Assembly: GCA_937887565.1 (NCBI GenBank)
Contig: CALABS010000036.1
Coordinates: 248,001 to 312,000, forward strand
Source of the DNA: an uncultured Rhodospirillaceae bacterium
GTDB taxonomy: Bacteria > Pseudomonadota > Alphaproteobacteria > Rhodospirillales > Magnetospirillaceae
DNA: 64,000 nucleotides
Reading direction: 5' to 3'
Every line of letters begins with the position of its first letter. The stretch's first letter is position 1. This document shows, piece after piece, positions 33,960 through 41,288 of the stretch. Made by a program: the position numbers and the translations under genes. The notes under the pieces were generated by a model. The model was not told the origin of the DNA. It did not search any database and worked only from the letters and a program-made list of their open reading frames with translations.

Positions 33960-34430
33960 GGCTTCCGGCTTCGGCGGCCGCGACGAGGGCGGAACCGGGG
34001 TGGGAAAGCGGTTCAGATATTGTTCGATGGGGAGGTGGGAGCCGCCGCCCTTGGTTTGAGACGCACCCGTGCGGCCCCGGAAATCGGGGTGCCCTGTGCG
34101 ATCAAGATATCGTTCCCTGGCAAACCTGACGATTTCATCTTCGCTCAGGCCGCCATTCAAACCATCCACGACATCCCTTGAAATTCCCTTGAACTCGACA
34201 TCGGCTTTGGCTTTGACATCCCATCCCTGTGGAAGGCTGTCACGTACGACTTTAACAAGGGCCTCCGGCTTGTTGGCTTCCGTAATTGGCCCCATGATGG
34301 GCATGCTCAAGGGAGTGGTTGGCCGTCCGATACCGAACACGGTATCGACGGCAGTACCGGCTGGATCGAGTGGGTTCAGCCCTTTCAACAGCTTAGTGAG
34401 CCAAGTGGGGGGCGACTGATGCTGCGTCAT
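32994..34430 (-). CDS. Effector-like protein with unique N-terminus and shared C-terminal module (copy B)
   Basis: 478 residues. The C-terminal 310 or so residues are identical to copy A; the N-terminal 150 are only distantly similar (WLTKLLKGLNPLDPAG, FKGISRDVVDGLNGG, SEDEIVRFARERYLDRTG). Conserved points at the N-terminus are NPLDP-G and the GPI..AN stretch, so the two share an ancestral fold there. It is divergent from the second Sel1 gene, with overlapping starts. Function unknown; see copy A. Confidence 0.7.
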   Translation of the reverse strand: MTQHQSPPTWLTKLLKGLNPLDPAGTAVDTVFGIGRPTTPLSMPIMGPITEANKPEALVKVVRDSLPQGWDVKAKADVEFKGISRDVVDGLNGGLSEDEIVRFARERYLDRTGHPDFRGRTGASQTKGGGSHLPIEQYLNRFPTPVPPSSRPPKPEAGFPVALPPSPVPPVETRPFPVGIAPAGDVPQGPPEDPTPSAPAQAPARRQSDAGDADPGLAAFRARVAAPVADRGLAALLKPESRITEGEYRALIDAAATRKPGDPLRHALYDKSWAVAGHVYGDGPQTFDGGKPVEPRPVNPFPDTETPVDLSGMARVARAVEGAAATDGLPEAVRHLQRGVNLVNPKAPLKEDGVYGPVTDFATKRLVAAKGPEAAENAVALGRFNIFARAARRDGKPDGLDRATQAAFGPLLPQGATAHAEVLQETLNRRGAERLDDWTDLRVDGRVGQKTTAAFGRLLAEDDPDDLTRDLGRGMGIA

Positions 34431-35447
34431 CTCAATTTCTCCTTTTTTGGTGCCATGCTGATGTCTTCTGTGATGGCATCAGCGGTCGTTCAGGCCGACG
34501 CTGTCGTCGACCCAGTGTCTGGAGCGCTCATCCGTGGCGATTTCGACCGGGCATGTCGTGCCGCCCGTGAAGGGGCAGACACGGCAAGCCCGGCGCGGCA
34601 ATACCTGTTGGGGACCTGTTTCGAAACAGGAACGGGACTGCCCCAGGATTTCCAGGAGGCGGCCAAATGGTATCGAAAGGCGATGGACCAGGGCGTGGTC
34701 GATGCCATGGCCAATCTCGGCTGGCTCCTGGCCCGGGGTCGAATCGCCGGAGATCCCGGCGAGGGTGCGCGATTGGTCAACGACGCGGCCGAACGGGGCA
34801 GCCCTCTCGCTGAATTGTTTCACGCGCGCCTGCTCTCGGATCAGGCGCGGCCCGCGGAAGAGTCGATTCGGTGGCTTAAGCGTTCAGCAGCGGGCGGAAA
34901 CTATCAGGCAGCCTTGGAACTGGCCGACATCCTCGGCCGTCGCGATCCAGAGGCTGCCGCGATGTGGCGGCGGCGAGGGGACAGCTTGCGCCAAGGATGC
35001 GCTGCCTCGGCTCATTCCGCCACCTGCGCCACAGCGGTCGGCAAGGACGTGGTTGCCGATTACAACCGCGCATGGCGCATTCTTTCTGGGAAGGAAGTGG
35101 GCACGGCGGCGGAAGCCGTTCCGCTGGTCGAGGCGGCGGCCCACGCGGGCCACAAGGAAGCCGAAGCACAATTGGGCGTCATGTACATGACCGGGACCGG
35201 TGTCGCCAAGGACCTGACCGAGGCCGTCTACTGGCTCCGCCGGGCAGTCCTGCGTGGATACGGGGATGCCCGCAGGTATCTCACCCAGGCGCTGGATGAG
35301 GCGGCGACAGGCCGGCAAAGTTCTGTCAACCCCCCGTCACGGCCACGCCGCCATTGGCCGGCCCGAAGCCGACCACCCGGCGCTCGCCGTCGGGGCCGTG
35401 CAGTTCCACCGCCATGTGGCCGATCCTTCCTTTCCACAGGCGCATGA
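34419..35447 (+). CDS. Exported Sel1-repeat protein B (candidate immunity partner), extended C-terminus
   Basis: 342 residues with a signal peptide (FFGAMLMSSVMASAVVQA) and Sel1 repeats (GTGLPQDFQEAAKWYRKAM, GTGVAKDLTEAVYWLRRAV). It is homologous to, but clearly diverged from, protein A, unlike their partners' identical C-termini. After LDEAATGRQ the frame continues about 45 low-complexity Arg/Pro residues antisense to a small minus-strand gene. Protein A ends at the equivalent point, so this copy has probably lost its stop. Confidence 0.7.
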   Translation: MLRHLNFSFFGAMLMSSVMASAVVQADAVVDPVSGALIRGDFDRACRAAREGADTASPARQYLLGTCFETGTGLPQDFQEAAKWYRKAMDQGVVDAMANLGWLLARGRIAGDPGEGARLVNDAAERGSPLAELFHARLLSDQARPAEESIRWLKRSAAGGNYQAALELADILGRRDPEAAAMWRRRGDSLRQGCAASAHSATCATAVGKDVVADYNRAWRILSGKEVGTAAEAVPLVEAAAHAGHKEAEAQLGVMYMTGTGVAKDLTEAVYWLRRAVLRGYGDARRYLTQALDEAATGRQSSVNPPSRPRRHWPARSRPPGARRRGRAVPPPCGRSFLSTGA

Positions 35448-35466
35448 CCATCTTGTATTCACTCAT
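35326..35466 (-). CDS. Small cargo-region protein
   Basis: 46 residues beginning MSEYKMVMRLWKGRIGHM, with a strong GGAGGAG ribosome binding site. It ends inside the tail of the convergent Sel1 B gene. It is strand-rich (MAVELHGPDGERRVVGFG) and of unknown function. Confidence 0.45.
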   Translation of the reverse strand: MSEYKMVMRLWKGRIGHMAVELHGPDGERRVVGFGPANGGVAVTGG

Positions 35467-35483
35467 GATCTCCTCCATGGACA

Positions 35484-35512
35484 CAAAAAAAGGCCGGGGT
35501 GTCAACCCGGCC
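35484..35512 (-). terminator. Intrinsic terminator
   Basis: Minus-strand stem GGCCGGGTT/ (loop) /CCCCGGCC followed by eight T. It terminates the 35.5-35.7 kb small gene. Confidence 0.7.
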
Positions 35513-35534
35513 ACGGCCACTGAATATGACCTAA

Positions 35535-35747
35535 TCAATCAGCTGGCTTTTCTATGCGGAATTTTTCTTCTCCCCACTCTCCGAACATCAGGACGACCTT
35601 GCCCGGAAAGCGATCCGGGTGGGTGTCGCAAAGTGCTTCTTTCCAGGCAAGCATTAGATACGCTTTTTTTGGTTCATCGCCGATTTCCGGGATGAAGCCC
35701 ACATAGGGGCGGACAACGGTTCCTTCTGACACACTGGTAGTCGCCAA
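35535..35747 (-). CDS. Small protein, probably truncated at its 5' end
   Basis: 70 residues if a TTG at 35747 is used; a GTG five codons later is an alternative. The body (VVRPYVGFIPEIGDEPKKAY, FPGKVVLMFGEWGEEKFRIE) looks like real coding sequence with lower GC. No ribosome binding site is visible and an ISL3 fragment begins about 25 bases upstream, so the original start may be lost. Confidence 0.4.
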   Translation of the reverse strand: MATTSVSEGTVVRPYVGFIPEIGDEPKKAYLMLAWKEALCDTHPDRFPGKVVLMFGEWGEEKFRIEKPAD

Positions 35748-35773
35748 ACCAAACAGACTGCCAGGGGGTACCG

Positions 35774-35935
35774 TTGTCCGAGGGGGATGCTACGGCATGG
35801 CTCGGTGGCTGGGAAGGCTACCGGGTGGAAAAGATCGAGCGCGTCGAGGGAAGCAAACCGGCAATCTGGATCACGCTGGCGGGCCTGTCGGGCCGGCCAA
35901 TGATCTGCGAGGGCTGCGGCGGATTGCCTCCCTGA
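35774..35935 (+). mobile_element. ISL3-family transposase remnant, first ~53 codons
   Basis: From a TTG start the frame reads a WEGYRVEKIERVEG stretch, then IWITLAGLSGRPMICEGCGG, the N-terminal strand and start of the zinc-finger region of ISL3-type transposases. It ends at a TGA after GGLPP. The rest is absent. The remnant has the same orientation as the C-terminal fragment at 20.4 kb, but lies on the wrong side of it to be the other half of one inserted copy. Confidence 0.6.
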
Positions 35936-35942
35936 GCGATGC

Positions 35943-36057
35943 CCCTTCTCCGTCATGCGCGGGCTTGGCCCGCGCATCCACACCGCGTGCTCCGCTATCC
36001 TCGGGTGGGCGGAAGCGTGTGGATGGCCGGGACGAGCCCGGCCATGACGGAGAAGGG
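35943..36057. repeat. Intergenic inverted-repeat element
   Basis: Outer arms CCTTCTCCGTCAT and ATGACGGAGAAGG enclose two inner palindromic units (GCGCGGGCTTGGCCCGCGC and GGCCGGGACGAGCCCGGCC). This is the style of dispersed REP-like elements found in alphaproteobacterial genomes. It lies between the ISL3 fragment and the capsid-associated gene. Confidence 0.65.
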
Positions 36058-36068
36058 ATCGGGCCGCC

Positions 36069-36338
36069 CTAGTCGGCGTCGGCGGCGCCGACCTGGGTCA
36101 GGTCGTTGACGTCGACGACGCCGGCCGCCGCCTGGCTGACGAAGAACAGGCCGGCCTTGGGGGTGCCGCCGGTCTCCACATTGGCGATGACGATGTCGCC
36201 GGCGCGCAGCATGTCGACGGCGGGGTTGAAGTAGCCGGCGGTGTCGACGTCGGCGGCCGCGTCGGCGGTGACGTAGTGCCACAGCGTGAAGCCGTTGGCG
36301 TAGGCCAGCACGCTGAGATCCTTGGACTGATAGGCCAT
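36069..36338 (-). CDS. Small capsid-associated protein
   Basis: 89 residues with AAGGAGG before the ATG. It begins MAYQSKDLSVLAYANGFTLW, and the strand-rich body (MLRAGDIVIANVETGG, AGLFFVSQAAAGVVDVNDLT) resembles small phage proteins encoded just after the capsid gene, possibly head decoration. It lies 10 bases downstream of the capsid gene. Confidence 0.65.
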   Translation of the reverse strand: MAYQSKDLSVLAYANGFTLWHYVTADAAADVDTAGYFNPAVDMLRAGDIVIANVETGGTPKAGLFFVSQAAAGVVDVNDLTQVGAADAD

Positions 36339-36348
36339 GGTCCCCTCC

Positions 36349-37167
36349 TTAGGACTCGAGGCAGCGGAGCGAGATGACGCCGGTGGGATCCACCAGCACC
36401 GCGCCCTGCGACATCATGTTGTTGACGAACCAGGCGGCACGGTCGCCGTGGTAGGTGATCTCGGACTTGACCTCGTGGCCGCAGGCGTGGCCGATGGCGG
36501 TCTTGTGGTACCAGTAGCAGTAGCGGGTGGTGCCCGACCGGGTCAGGCCGGAATGGGGCATCCACAGGGTGCCCAGCCACTTCTTGGCCTGGGTGCCCTT
36601 CCACGGCAGATCCTCGTCGCCGACATAGTCGGCGTCCGAGAATTCCGGGATGGCCAGCAGGTCCGACCACTGCTTCCAGCCGACCACGGCATAGCGCTCG
36701 CCGTCGTCGGGAACGTCGGCCTCGCCCAGCATCTCGAAGGCGGCCAGGACCTTGTCCCTGGTCAGCCCGGTGGTGCCGTCCAGCACGTAGTTGGTGGACT
36801 TGTCCAGTTCGGCGATGATCAGCTCGTCGGTCTTGCGGCCCAGCGCGTAGGCGCCGGCATTGGTCAGGACGGCGCGCTCGTCGTGCTCGACCTTGATCTC
36901 GTCCAGCTTGTCCAGCCAGTCGCCGGCGTAATAGTCGTACAGCTGGCATTCGACCGCCTGGTGGTCGACGTTCATCACCGGCACCTTGCCGTGGCGGGCC
37001 TTGGTGCTGGCGGCACCCTTGCCGACCTTCTGGAACACCGCGATGGCGCCCTTGACGTTGTTGCGGGTGCGCACGGTGTTGCGGAGCTTGGTGCCCTGGC
37101 GCTGATAGGCGAGATGGACCTCGGCGCCGTACTGCTTGGAATATGTGTTCACGATGCTCGTGGACAT
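36349..37167 (-). CDS. Major capsid protein
   Basis: 272 residues beginning MSTSIVNTYSKQYGAEVHLA, with LRNTVRTRNNVKGAIAVFQ, DYYAGDWLDKLDEIKVEHDE and a C-terminal VNNMMSQGAVLVDPTGVISL. This pattern and the position after the scaffold gene fit the HK97-fold capsid proteins of BPP-1-like and related podoviruses. Length is normal. A minus-strand terminator lies 300 bases upstream, so the gene probably has its own promoter. Confidence 0.85.
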   Translation of the reverse strand: MSTSIVNTYSKQYGAEVHLAYQRQGTKLRNTVRTRNNVKGAIAVFQKVGKGAASTKARHGKVPVMNVDHQAVECQLYDYYAGDWLDKLDEIKVEHDERAVLTNAGAYALGRKTDELIIAELDKSTNYVLDGTTGLTRDKVLAAFEMLGEADVPDDGERYAVVGWKQWSDLLAIPEFSDADYVGDEDLPWKGTQAKKWLGTLWMPHSGLTRSGTTRYCYWYHKTAIGHACGHEVKSEITYHGDRAAWFVNNMMSQGAVLVDPTGVISLRCLES

Positions 37168-37560
37168 GGTCGCATTTCCTTTGAAGAGGTTGGTTTCGCT
37201 TGGGTTCGGGAGCGCGCCCCCGGCCGGTTCTGGCCGCCCGTCGCGCGAACTCGGGCGGCCGCCGTCGGGGGACGCGCGGCACCGCCGTCCCGGGCCGTCC
37301 GCGACCAGGTCGCGGGCCGGTTCTCCGGGGGCGGAATCCAGTGGGTCACAGGGCCTCCCCGCGCGGGCCGGGAAGTACCCGCGCGGGGAGGGGCGGCCCC
37401 GGCGCTCGACGGCAGGAAGGCAACTGCCGGAGCGGCCAGGGGGCCGGCCAGGGAGGTCTGACTGGTCACGAAAAATCCCGCTGCCGGGAGCGGGGAAAAC
37501 CGCTATCATCCCGTGCGGCGCCCGGATCGGTGGGGCGCGCCTGGGGAGCAGTCGAAATCC
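37168..37560. other. 393-base gene-free stretch between capsid and MCP-like gene
   Basis: Only implausible GC-rich frames are open here. It must hold the divergent promoters of the capsid gene and the plus-strand MCP-like gene. A terminator-like hairpin sits at 37471-37494. No clear -35/-10 pair could be assigned. Confidence 0.5.
37471..37494 (-). terminator. Minus-strand intrinsic terminator upstream of the capsid gene
   Basis: Stem CCCGCT/AGCGGG with loop, followed by ATTTTT on the minus strand. Confidence 0.5.
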
Positions 37561-38247
37561 ATGAATCAAGTTGCGACATCGTCGCGTGGTGGCTCGGGGC
37601 ACGAGCAGACCAGCCGCATCGAGGCGCGTGCCAACGCCTTGCTCGAGGACTGCCGCCGCGCCTTCATGGCCTTCGGCGAACTGGACGAACTGGCCGAGAA
37701 CCTGCGCATCCTGTCGCTGAACGCCGAGCTGGCGGCCGGCCGCGCCGGCGACAAGGGCCGGGCGGTGCGGGCGCTGACCCAGTACACCCGCGAGCTGGTC
37801 AACCGCCTCGCCCAGATCCAGGGCGAGATGAAGCGCATGGACAAGAACACCGACAGCCTGTCCGAAGGCATCCAGGCCGACCTCGCCCGCCTGCGCGAAC
37901 TGGCCGACGCCGACGCCTCCGCCGCCCAGATGTCCGAGGCCATGCGGGACCTGGTGGACAAGCTCGAGGCGCTGTCGGTCAATGTCGAGGACCTGTCGCG
38001 CCGCGCCCATGGCGTCGAGGAGGTGGTCAGCCAGTCCGACTCCATCGCCACCAACATTGCCATCGAGGCGGCGGCGGCGGGCGTGCATGAAAAGGAATTC
38101 CGCACGGTGTCCGACACCATGCGGCGCTACGTGGACGATCTGCGCAAGATGATCGACGAGGCCTCCGACGGCGTGCGGCGGGCGCTGGACAAGGTCGAGG
38201 CGCTGCGCCGCCTGGGCATCGAGACGCTGCAGGCCATGGGCCGGTAG
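37561..38247 (+). CDS. Soluble chemoreceptor-like coiled-coil protein inside the phage head operon
   Basis: 228 residues, almost entirely alpha-helical, with no signal peptide or TM. Two segments resemble the chemoreceptor signalling core: ENLRILSLNAELAAGRAGDK and ATNIAIEAAAAGVHEKEF, each of the 'N..ALNA.IEAA.AGe.G' type, followed by VSDTMRRYVDDLRKMIDEA. The classical hairpin tip is not intact. It opposes the structural genes, lying between capsid and scaffold. It may be a host-derived moron or a protein interfering with CheA/CheW arrays. Function is not established. Confidence 0.65.
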   Translation: MNQVATSSRGGSGHEQTSRIEARANALLEDCRRAFMAFGELDELAENLRILSLNAELAAGRAGDKGRAVRALTQYTRELVNRLAQIQGEMKRMDKNTDSLSEGIQADLARLRELADADASAAQMSEAMRDLVDKLEALSVNVEDLSRRAHGVEEVVSQSDSIATNIAIEAAAAGVHEKEFRTVSDTMRRYVDDLRKMIDEASDGVRRALDKVEALRRLGIETLQAMGR

Positions 38248-38256
38248 GAAAAAGGC

Positions 38257-38285
38257 GGGCGGGGATTACGGTCCCCGCCCTTTTT
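38257..38285. terminator. Bidirectional terminator between MCP-like and scaffold genes
   Basis: Stem GGGCGGGG/CCCCGCCC flanked by AAAAA on one side and TTTTT on the other; it lies between convergent genes. Confidence 0.8.
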
Positions 38286-38288
38286 CGC

Positions 38289-39005
38289 TCAGTCCTCGCC
38301 GTAGAGCCGGGTGAAGCCGTCCTGGACCTTGGCAATCCAGGCCGGGTCGCGCTTCTTCCAGTAGCGGGGATCGGCCATCATCTTCTTCAGCCCCTCCTCC
38401 GACAGCGGCTCGTCGCCGCCGCCACGGGTGCGGCCCATGGCCGGCTCGCCCGAGGCCATCATCTTCTGCATGGCGATGATGCCCTCGGGGCTGGTGGACA
38501 GGGCGGCATAGACCTCGGGCGGCAGGTTGGCCTTGCCCCAGGCCGAAACCTGGCGGGCCGTCTCGCCCCAGCGGGAATCGCCGCCGAAATAGTCCTTCAG
38601 CCGGTCCAGGCTCTGACGAGCCGAGAACTCCTCGCACATCTGATCGAGCATGGGCACGACCCGTTCGTGGGCGAGGTCGTAGACCAACTGCGCCTGGCGG
38701 GGCGTGAATCCCGCCTCGTGCAGGCGGCGGTTGACCTCGGCATCCGAGGTCAGCATCTCGTGGCGGCATTCGATGCAATAGCCGTCGGGGCTGTCGGGCA
38801 CGCCCAGCGCCCGGCGGAAGGCGGCCAGTTCCTCGGCCGTGGACTGGGCGGCCGGTACCCGCACCATGCCGGCCTGGCGCTTCTCCAGCTCCAGATAGGC
38901 CCGAAGCAGGGCGTCGGCGCGAATGCCGCCGGTGGCGGGGTCGCGGAACTTGGCCGGCATCTCGGGCAGATCCGGCCCGGGGTCGAGGGAATCTTCGTAA
39001 TACAT
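38289..39005 (-). CDS. Capsid assembly scaffolding protein
   Basis: 238 residues, acidic and helical. It contains PAKFRDPATGGIRADALLRA and YLELEKRQAG near the start and ends RYWKKRDPAWIAKVQDGF, a C-terminal helix typical of scaffold proteins that bind the capsid shell. Position between portal and capsid genes fits T7 gp9-like function. Confidence 0.8.
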   Translation of the reverse strand: MYYEDSLDPGPDLPEMPAKFRDPATGGIRADALLRAYLELEKRQAGMVRVPAAQSTAEELAAFRRALGVPDSPDGYCIECRHEMLTSDAEVNRRLHEAGFTPRQAQLVYDLAHERVVPMLDQMCEEFSARQSLDRLKDYFGGDSRWGETARQVSAWGKANLPPEVYAALSTSPEGIIAMQKMMASGEPAMGRTRGGGDEPLSEEGLKKMMADPRYWKKRDPAWIAKVQDGFTRLYGED

Positions 39006-39030
39006 GTTTCGTTCTCCTGAATGTGGCGTT

Positions 39031-39303
39031 TCAGCGCCCCTCGCGGCCGCGAGCGACCAGCGAGAGGATGTGCAGGACGAGCTGGCGTTGCCCTTCCAGG
39101 GCTCGCAGCGCGCCGTCGGAAGCCTCCGGCCCGAGGCAGCGGTCGAGGGTCATGGCCTTGAGATGGCCCAGCACCCACTCCCCCTCGGAGCCGGAGAACA
39201 CCCGCGCGAAGGCGCGGGCGAGTTGGAGGCGTTCGTCGTCGCCGACCGGCGGCGGCGGGGCCGGCTCCAACCACGACCAGCCGCGGTCAGAGGACGCCGT
39301 CAT
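39031..39303 (-). CDS. Bbp19-like small phage protein
   Basis: 90 residues with RLQLARAFARVFSGSEGEWVLGHL, similar in pattern to the small Bbp19-type proteins encoded next to the portal in BPP-1-like phages. Its start overlaps the end of the portal gene by 17 bases. Structural role not defined. Confidence 0.6.
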   Translation of the reverse strand: MTASSDRGWSWLEPAPPPPVGDDERLQLARAFARVFSGSEGEWVLGHLKAMTLDRCLGPEASDGALRALEGQRQLVLHILSLVARGREGR

Positions 39304-40948
39304 GGCCGGCCTCCGTCGGCTGGGGCATGGCGGGCGGCGCGCCGGCTCCGGCCATGGGCTGGGTCAGCGCCCCGGCCAGCCGGGCCAGGGCGGCGGGGTC
39401 GGCCGGGGCGCCGGCCGGGCCGTCGCCCGGCTGCCCCTGTTGCATCAGCTCGGCCGGCACGTTGAAGGCGCGGCCCAACCAGCGGGCGGCCTGGACGGCA
39501 TCCACCGCCTGCTGGCCGGCCGGCCCCAGCTGCGCCAGGGCGCCCAGCCATTGCAGCATGTTGCGGGCGTCGCGCTGGGCCTGGTTCTGGGCCAGCGGCG
39601 ACCTGTACTGCAGGTCGACCACGTGGCCGTCGACGACGATGTCGGCGATCTCGCCGCGCCGGCGCAGGATGGCCACCGCCCGCATGATCAAGGGCGTCAG
39701 CAGCTCGGACTGCAGGCGGCCGTAGGTGGCTCCCAGCAGCCGAGCCATGTCGGCGGAGCGCTCCAGCACCTCGGTGGCGGTCATCCTGGGCGCGTCGGGC
39801 TGGCCCAGCTTGTCGGCCAGCAGCGCGGTGCGGATGCGGCCCCTGAGGTCGTCGAGCACCAGTTGCGAGATGTCGAAGCGGCCGGGCGACTCCAGCGGCT
39901 GCAGGCCCTGGCTGCCCACCGCCTTGGGGATGATGGTGCCGGGGACCAGCTTGATGTTGGCCGGGTTCAGCACCCCGTCGTCGTCGGCCTGCCAGATGCC
40001 GGTGACCGCGATGGTGGCGTTCTTCAGCACCAACTCGACCACCTTGTTGGCGGTCTTGATGTCGGGCAAGGCCTTCATGACCGGCGAGCGGCCATAGACC
40101 TCGCCCGGCGCCTTGAGCCAGCGGAAGTTGATGAACGGCGACCGGCCGAAGCGGCCCTCGGCCAGGATGCAGTCGTCGCCGTCGCTGTCGAGGACGGCGG
40201 CGAACTGGTAGCCGTGGCCGTTGGGCGCCGGCACCACCGCCTCGACCACCCCGAAGCGCTGCTCGGGGTCTTCCTCGGCCTGCTTGAACAGGCGTTCGGG
40301 CAGCTCGGCGTCGGGAAAGCGGGCCCGCAGGCCGGCCAGGGTGGACTCCGAGCGCCGGAAACTGACATCCAGGCGGCCGTCCGGACCTTCCTCCAGCACC
40401 ACCTGCGCCAACGGCACGGCGGTGAAGCGGAAGGCCGAGGGCTCGCCGGGCGGCGCCTCCTCGAACAGCAGCGAGGCGGTACCGCCGGTGACCACGTCCA
40501 GGTAGCACTGGTGCATTTCCACCGCGAAATTGGAGCGGTCGAAATGGGATTGCAGCACGGTGGCGATCTTCTCCAGGACCGACGCCGCCTGAAGACGCTC
40601 GTCCTCTTCGAGGTCGGGGCCGGCGGCAAGACCGAACCACTGGGCCCAGGGCGGAGTCAGTTCGGACAGCAGGCTGGCGGCCAGTTGGTCGACCGCGTCG
40701 GGGGCAGTGCCGTCGAACAGCCGGTCGCCCTTTTTCTCGCCGGGCGTCGGCTGGTGCAGCACGGCGTCCCTGAGCGGCAGGGCATAGTCGTAGCACTCCT
40801 GCCAGTGGGACTCCCAGGCGGCGCGGCGCTCCTTGGCCTTGCGGAAACGCTTGAGCAGGTGCGCCGGATCGCGGTCGGCCCCCAGCAGGTCGGCTTGGCG
40901 GTCCCGCGGCCGCCCGCCGGTGGGGTCGGAATGGGCTTCGGTAGCCAT
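39287..40948 (-). CDS. Portal (head-to-tail connector) protein
   Basis: 553 residues. The N-terminal region HLLKRFRKAKERRAAWESHW and DALPLRDAV-like stretch, KKGDRLFDGTAPDAVDQLAA, the central stem region and MTATEVLERSADMARLLGAT are typical of podoviral portals. The C-terminus is Pro/Gly/Gln-rich. It forms the dodecameric ring for DNA entry and tail joining. Confidence 0.88.
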   Translation of the reverse strand: MATEAHSDPTGGRPRDRQADLLGADRDPAHLLKRFRKAKERRAAWESHWQECYDYALPLRDAVLHQPTPGEKKGDRLFDGTAPDAVDQLAASLLSELTPPWAQWFGLAAGPDLEEDERLQAASVLEKIATVLQSHFDRSNFAVEMHQCYLDVVTGGTASLLFEEAPPGEPSAFRFTAVPLAQVVLEEGPDGRLDVSFRRSESTLAGLRARFPDAELPERLFKQAEEDPEQRFGVVEAVVPAPNGHGYQFAAVLDSDGDDCILAEGRFGRSPFINFRWLKAPGEVYGRSPVMKALPDIKTANKVVELVLKNATIAVTGIWQADDDGVLNPANIKLVPGTIIPKAVGSQGLQPLESPGRFDISQLVLDDLRGRIRTALLADKLGQPDAPRMTATEVLERSADMARLLGATYGRLQSELLTPLIMRAVAILRRRGEIADIVVDGHVVDLQYRSPLAQNQAQRDARNMLQWLGALAQLGPAGQQAVDAVQAARWLGRAFNVPAELMQQGQPGDGPAGAPADPAALARLAGALTQPMAGAGAPPAMPQPTEAGHDGVL

Positions 40949-40952
40949 GGCG

Positions 40953-41153
40953 TCACTCCCCCAGCAACGACTTGAGGCCGCCTTCGGCCGGGGCCAGCAC
41001 GCCCCGCTCCGAGGTGGCGATCATGCCTTGGCGACCGCGGCGATTGCGGGCGATGGTCTCCAGGCGCTGCTTGCGGGCCTCCTCCTCGGGATCGGGGGCC
41101 GGGGCCGGCGCGGCGACCGGTGGCGGGGACGGCGTTGAGAATAAACCACCCAT
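40953..41153 (-). CDS. Small phage protein before the portal
   Basis: 66 residues from an ATG with AAGGAG. It starts MGGLFSTPSPPPVAAPAPAP and continues into a basic helix (ARKQRLETIARNRRGRQGM). The Gly2 could be N-myristoyl-like only by coincidence. It is a typical short head-operon protein; function unknown. Confidence 0.6.
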   Translation of the reverse strand: MGGLFSTPSPPPVAAPAPAPDPEEEARKQRLETIARNRRGRQGMIATSERGVLAPAEGGLKSLLGE

Positions 41154-41213
41154 GTCTGTCTCCTTCTGCTCCACGCGCCATCGCATGATTGCGTTTTGTT
41201 CCGCTCGCATGCG

Positions 41214-41247
41214 CAAAAAAAGCCGCCGATGCTGGTGCTTCGGCGGC
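41214..41247 (-). terminator. Intrinsic terminator within the early part of the head operon
   Basis: Stem GCCGCCGA/TCGGCGGC with a 10-base loop and seven T on the minus strand, between the 132-residue gene and the 66-residue gene. Confidence 0.7.
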
Positions 41248-41288
41248 GTCCGGGCGCAGTTCTGGTGTTGGTGAAACGGACCTTACGC

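Noticed and set aside
35654..35695. String GATGAACCAAAAAAAG (minus strand) also found at the end of the ISL3 remnant at 20.53 kb
   Set aside because: At 35.67 kb it is coding sequence of the small protein; the shared 16 bases may be chance or microhomology and were not counted as an IS end.
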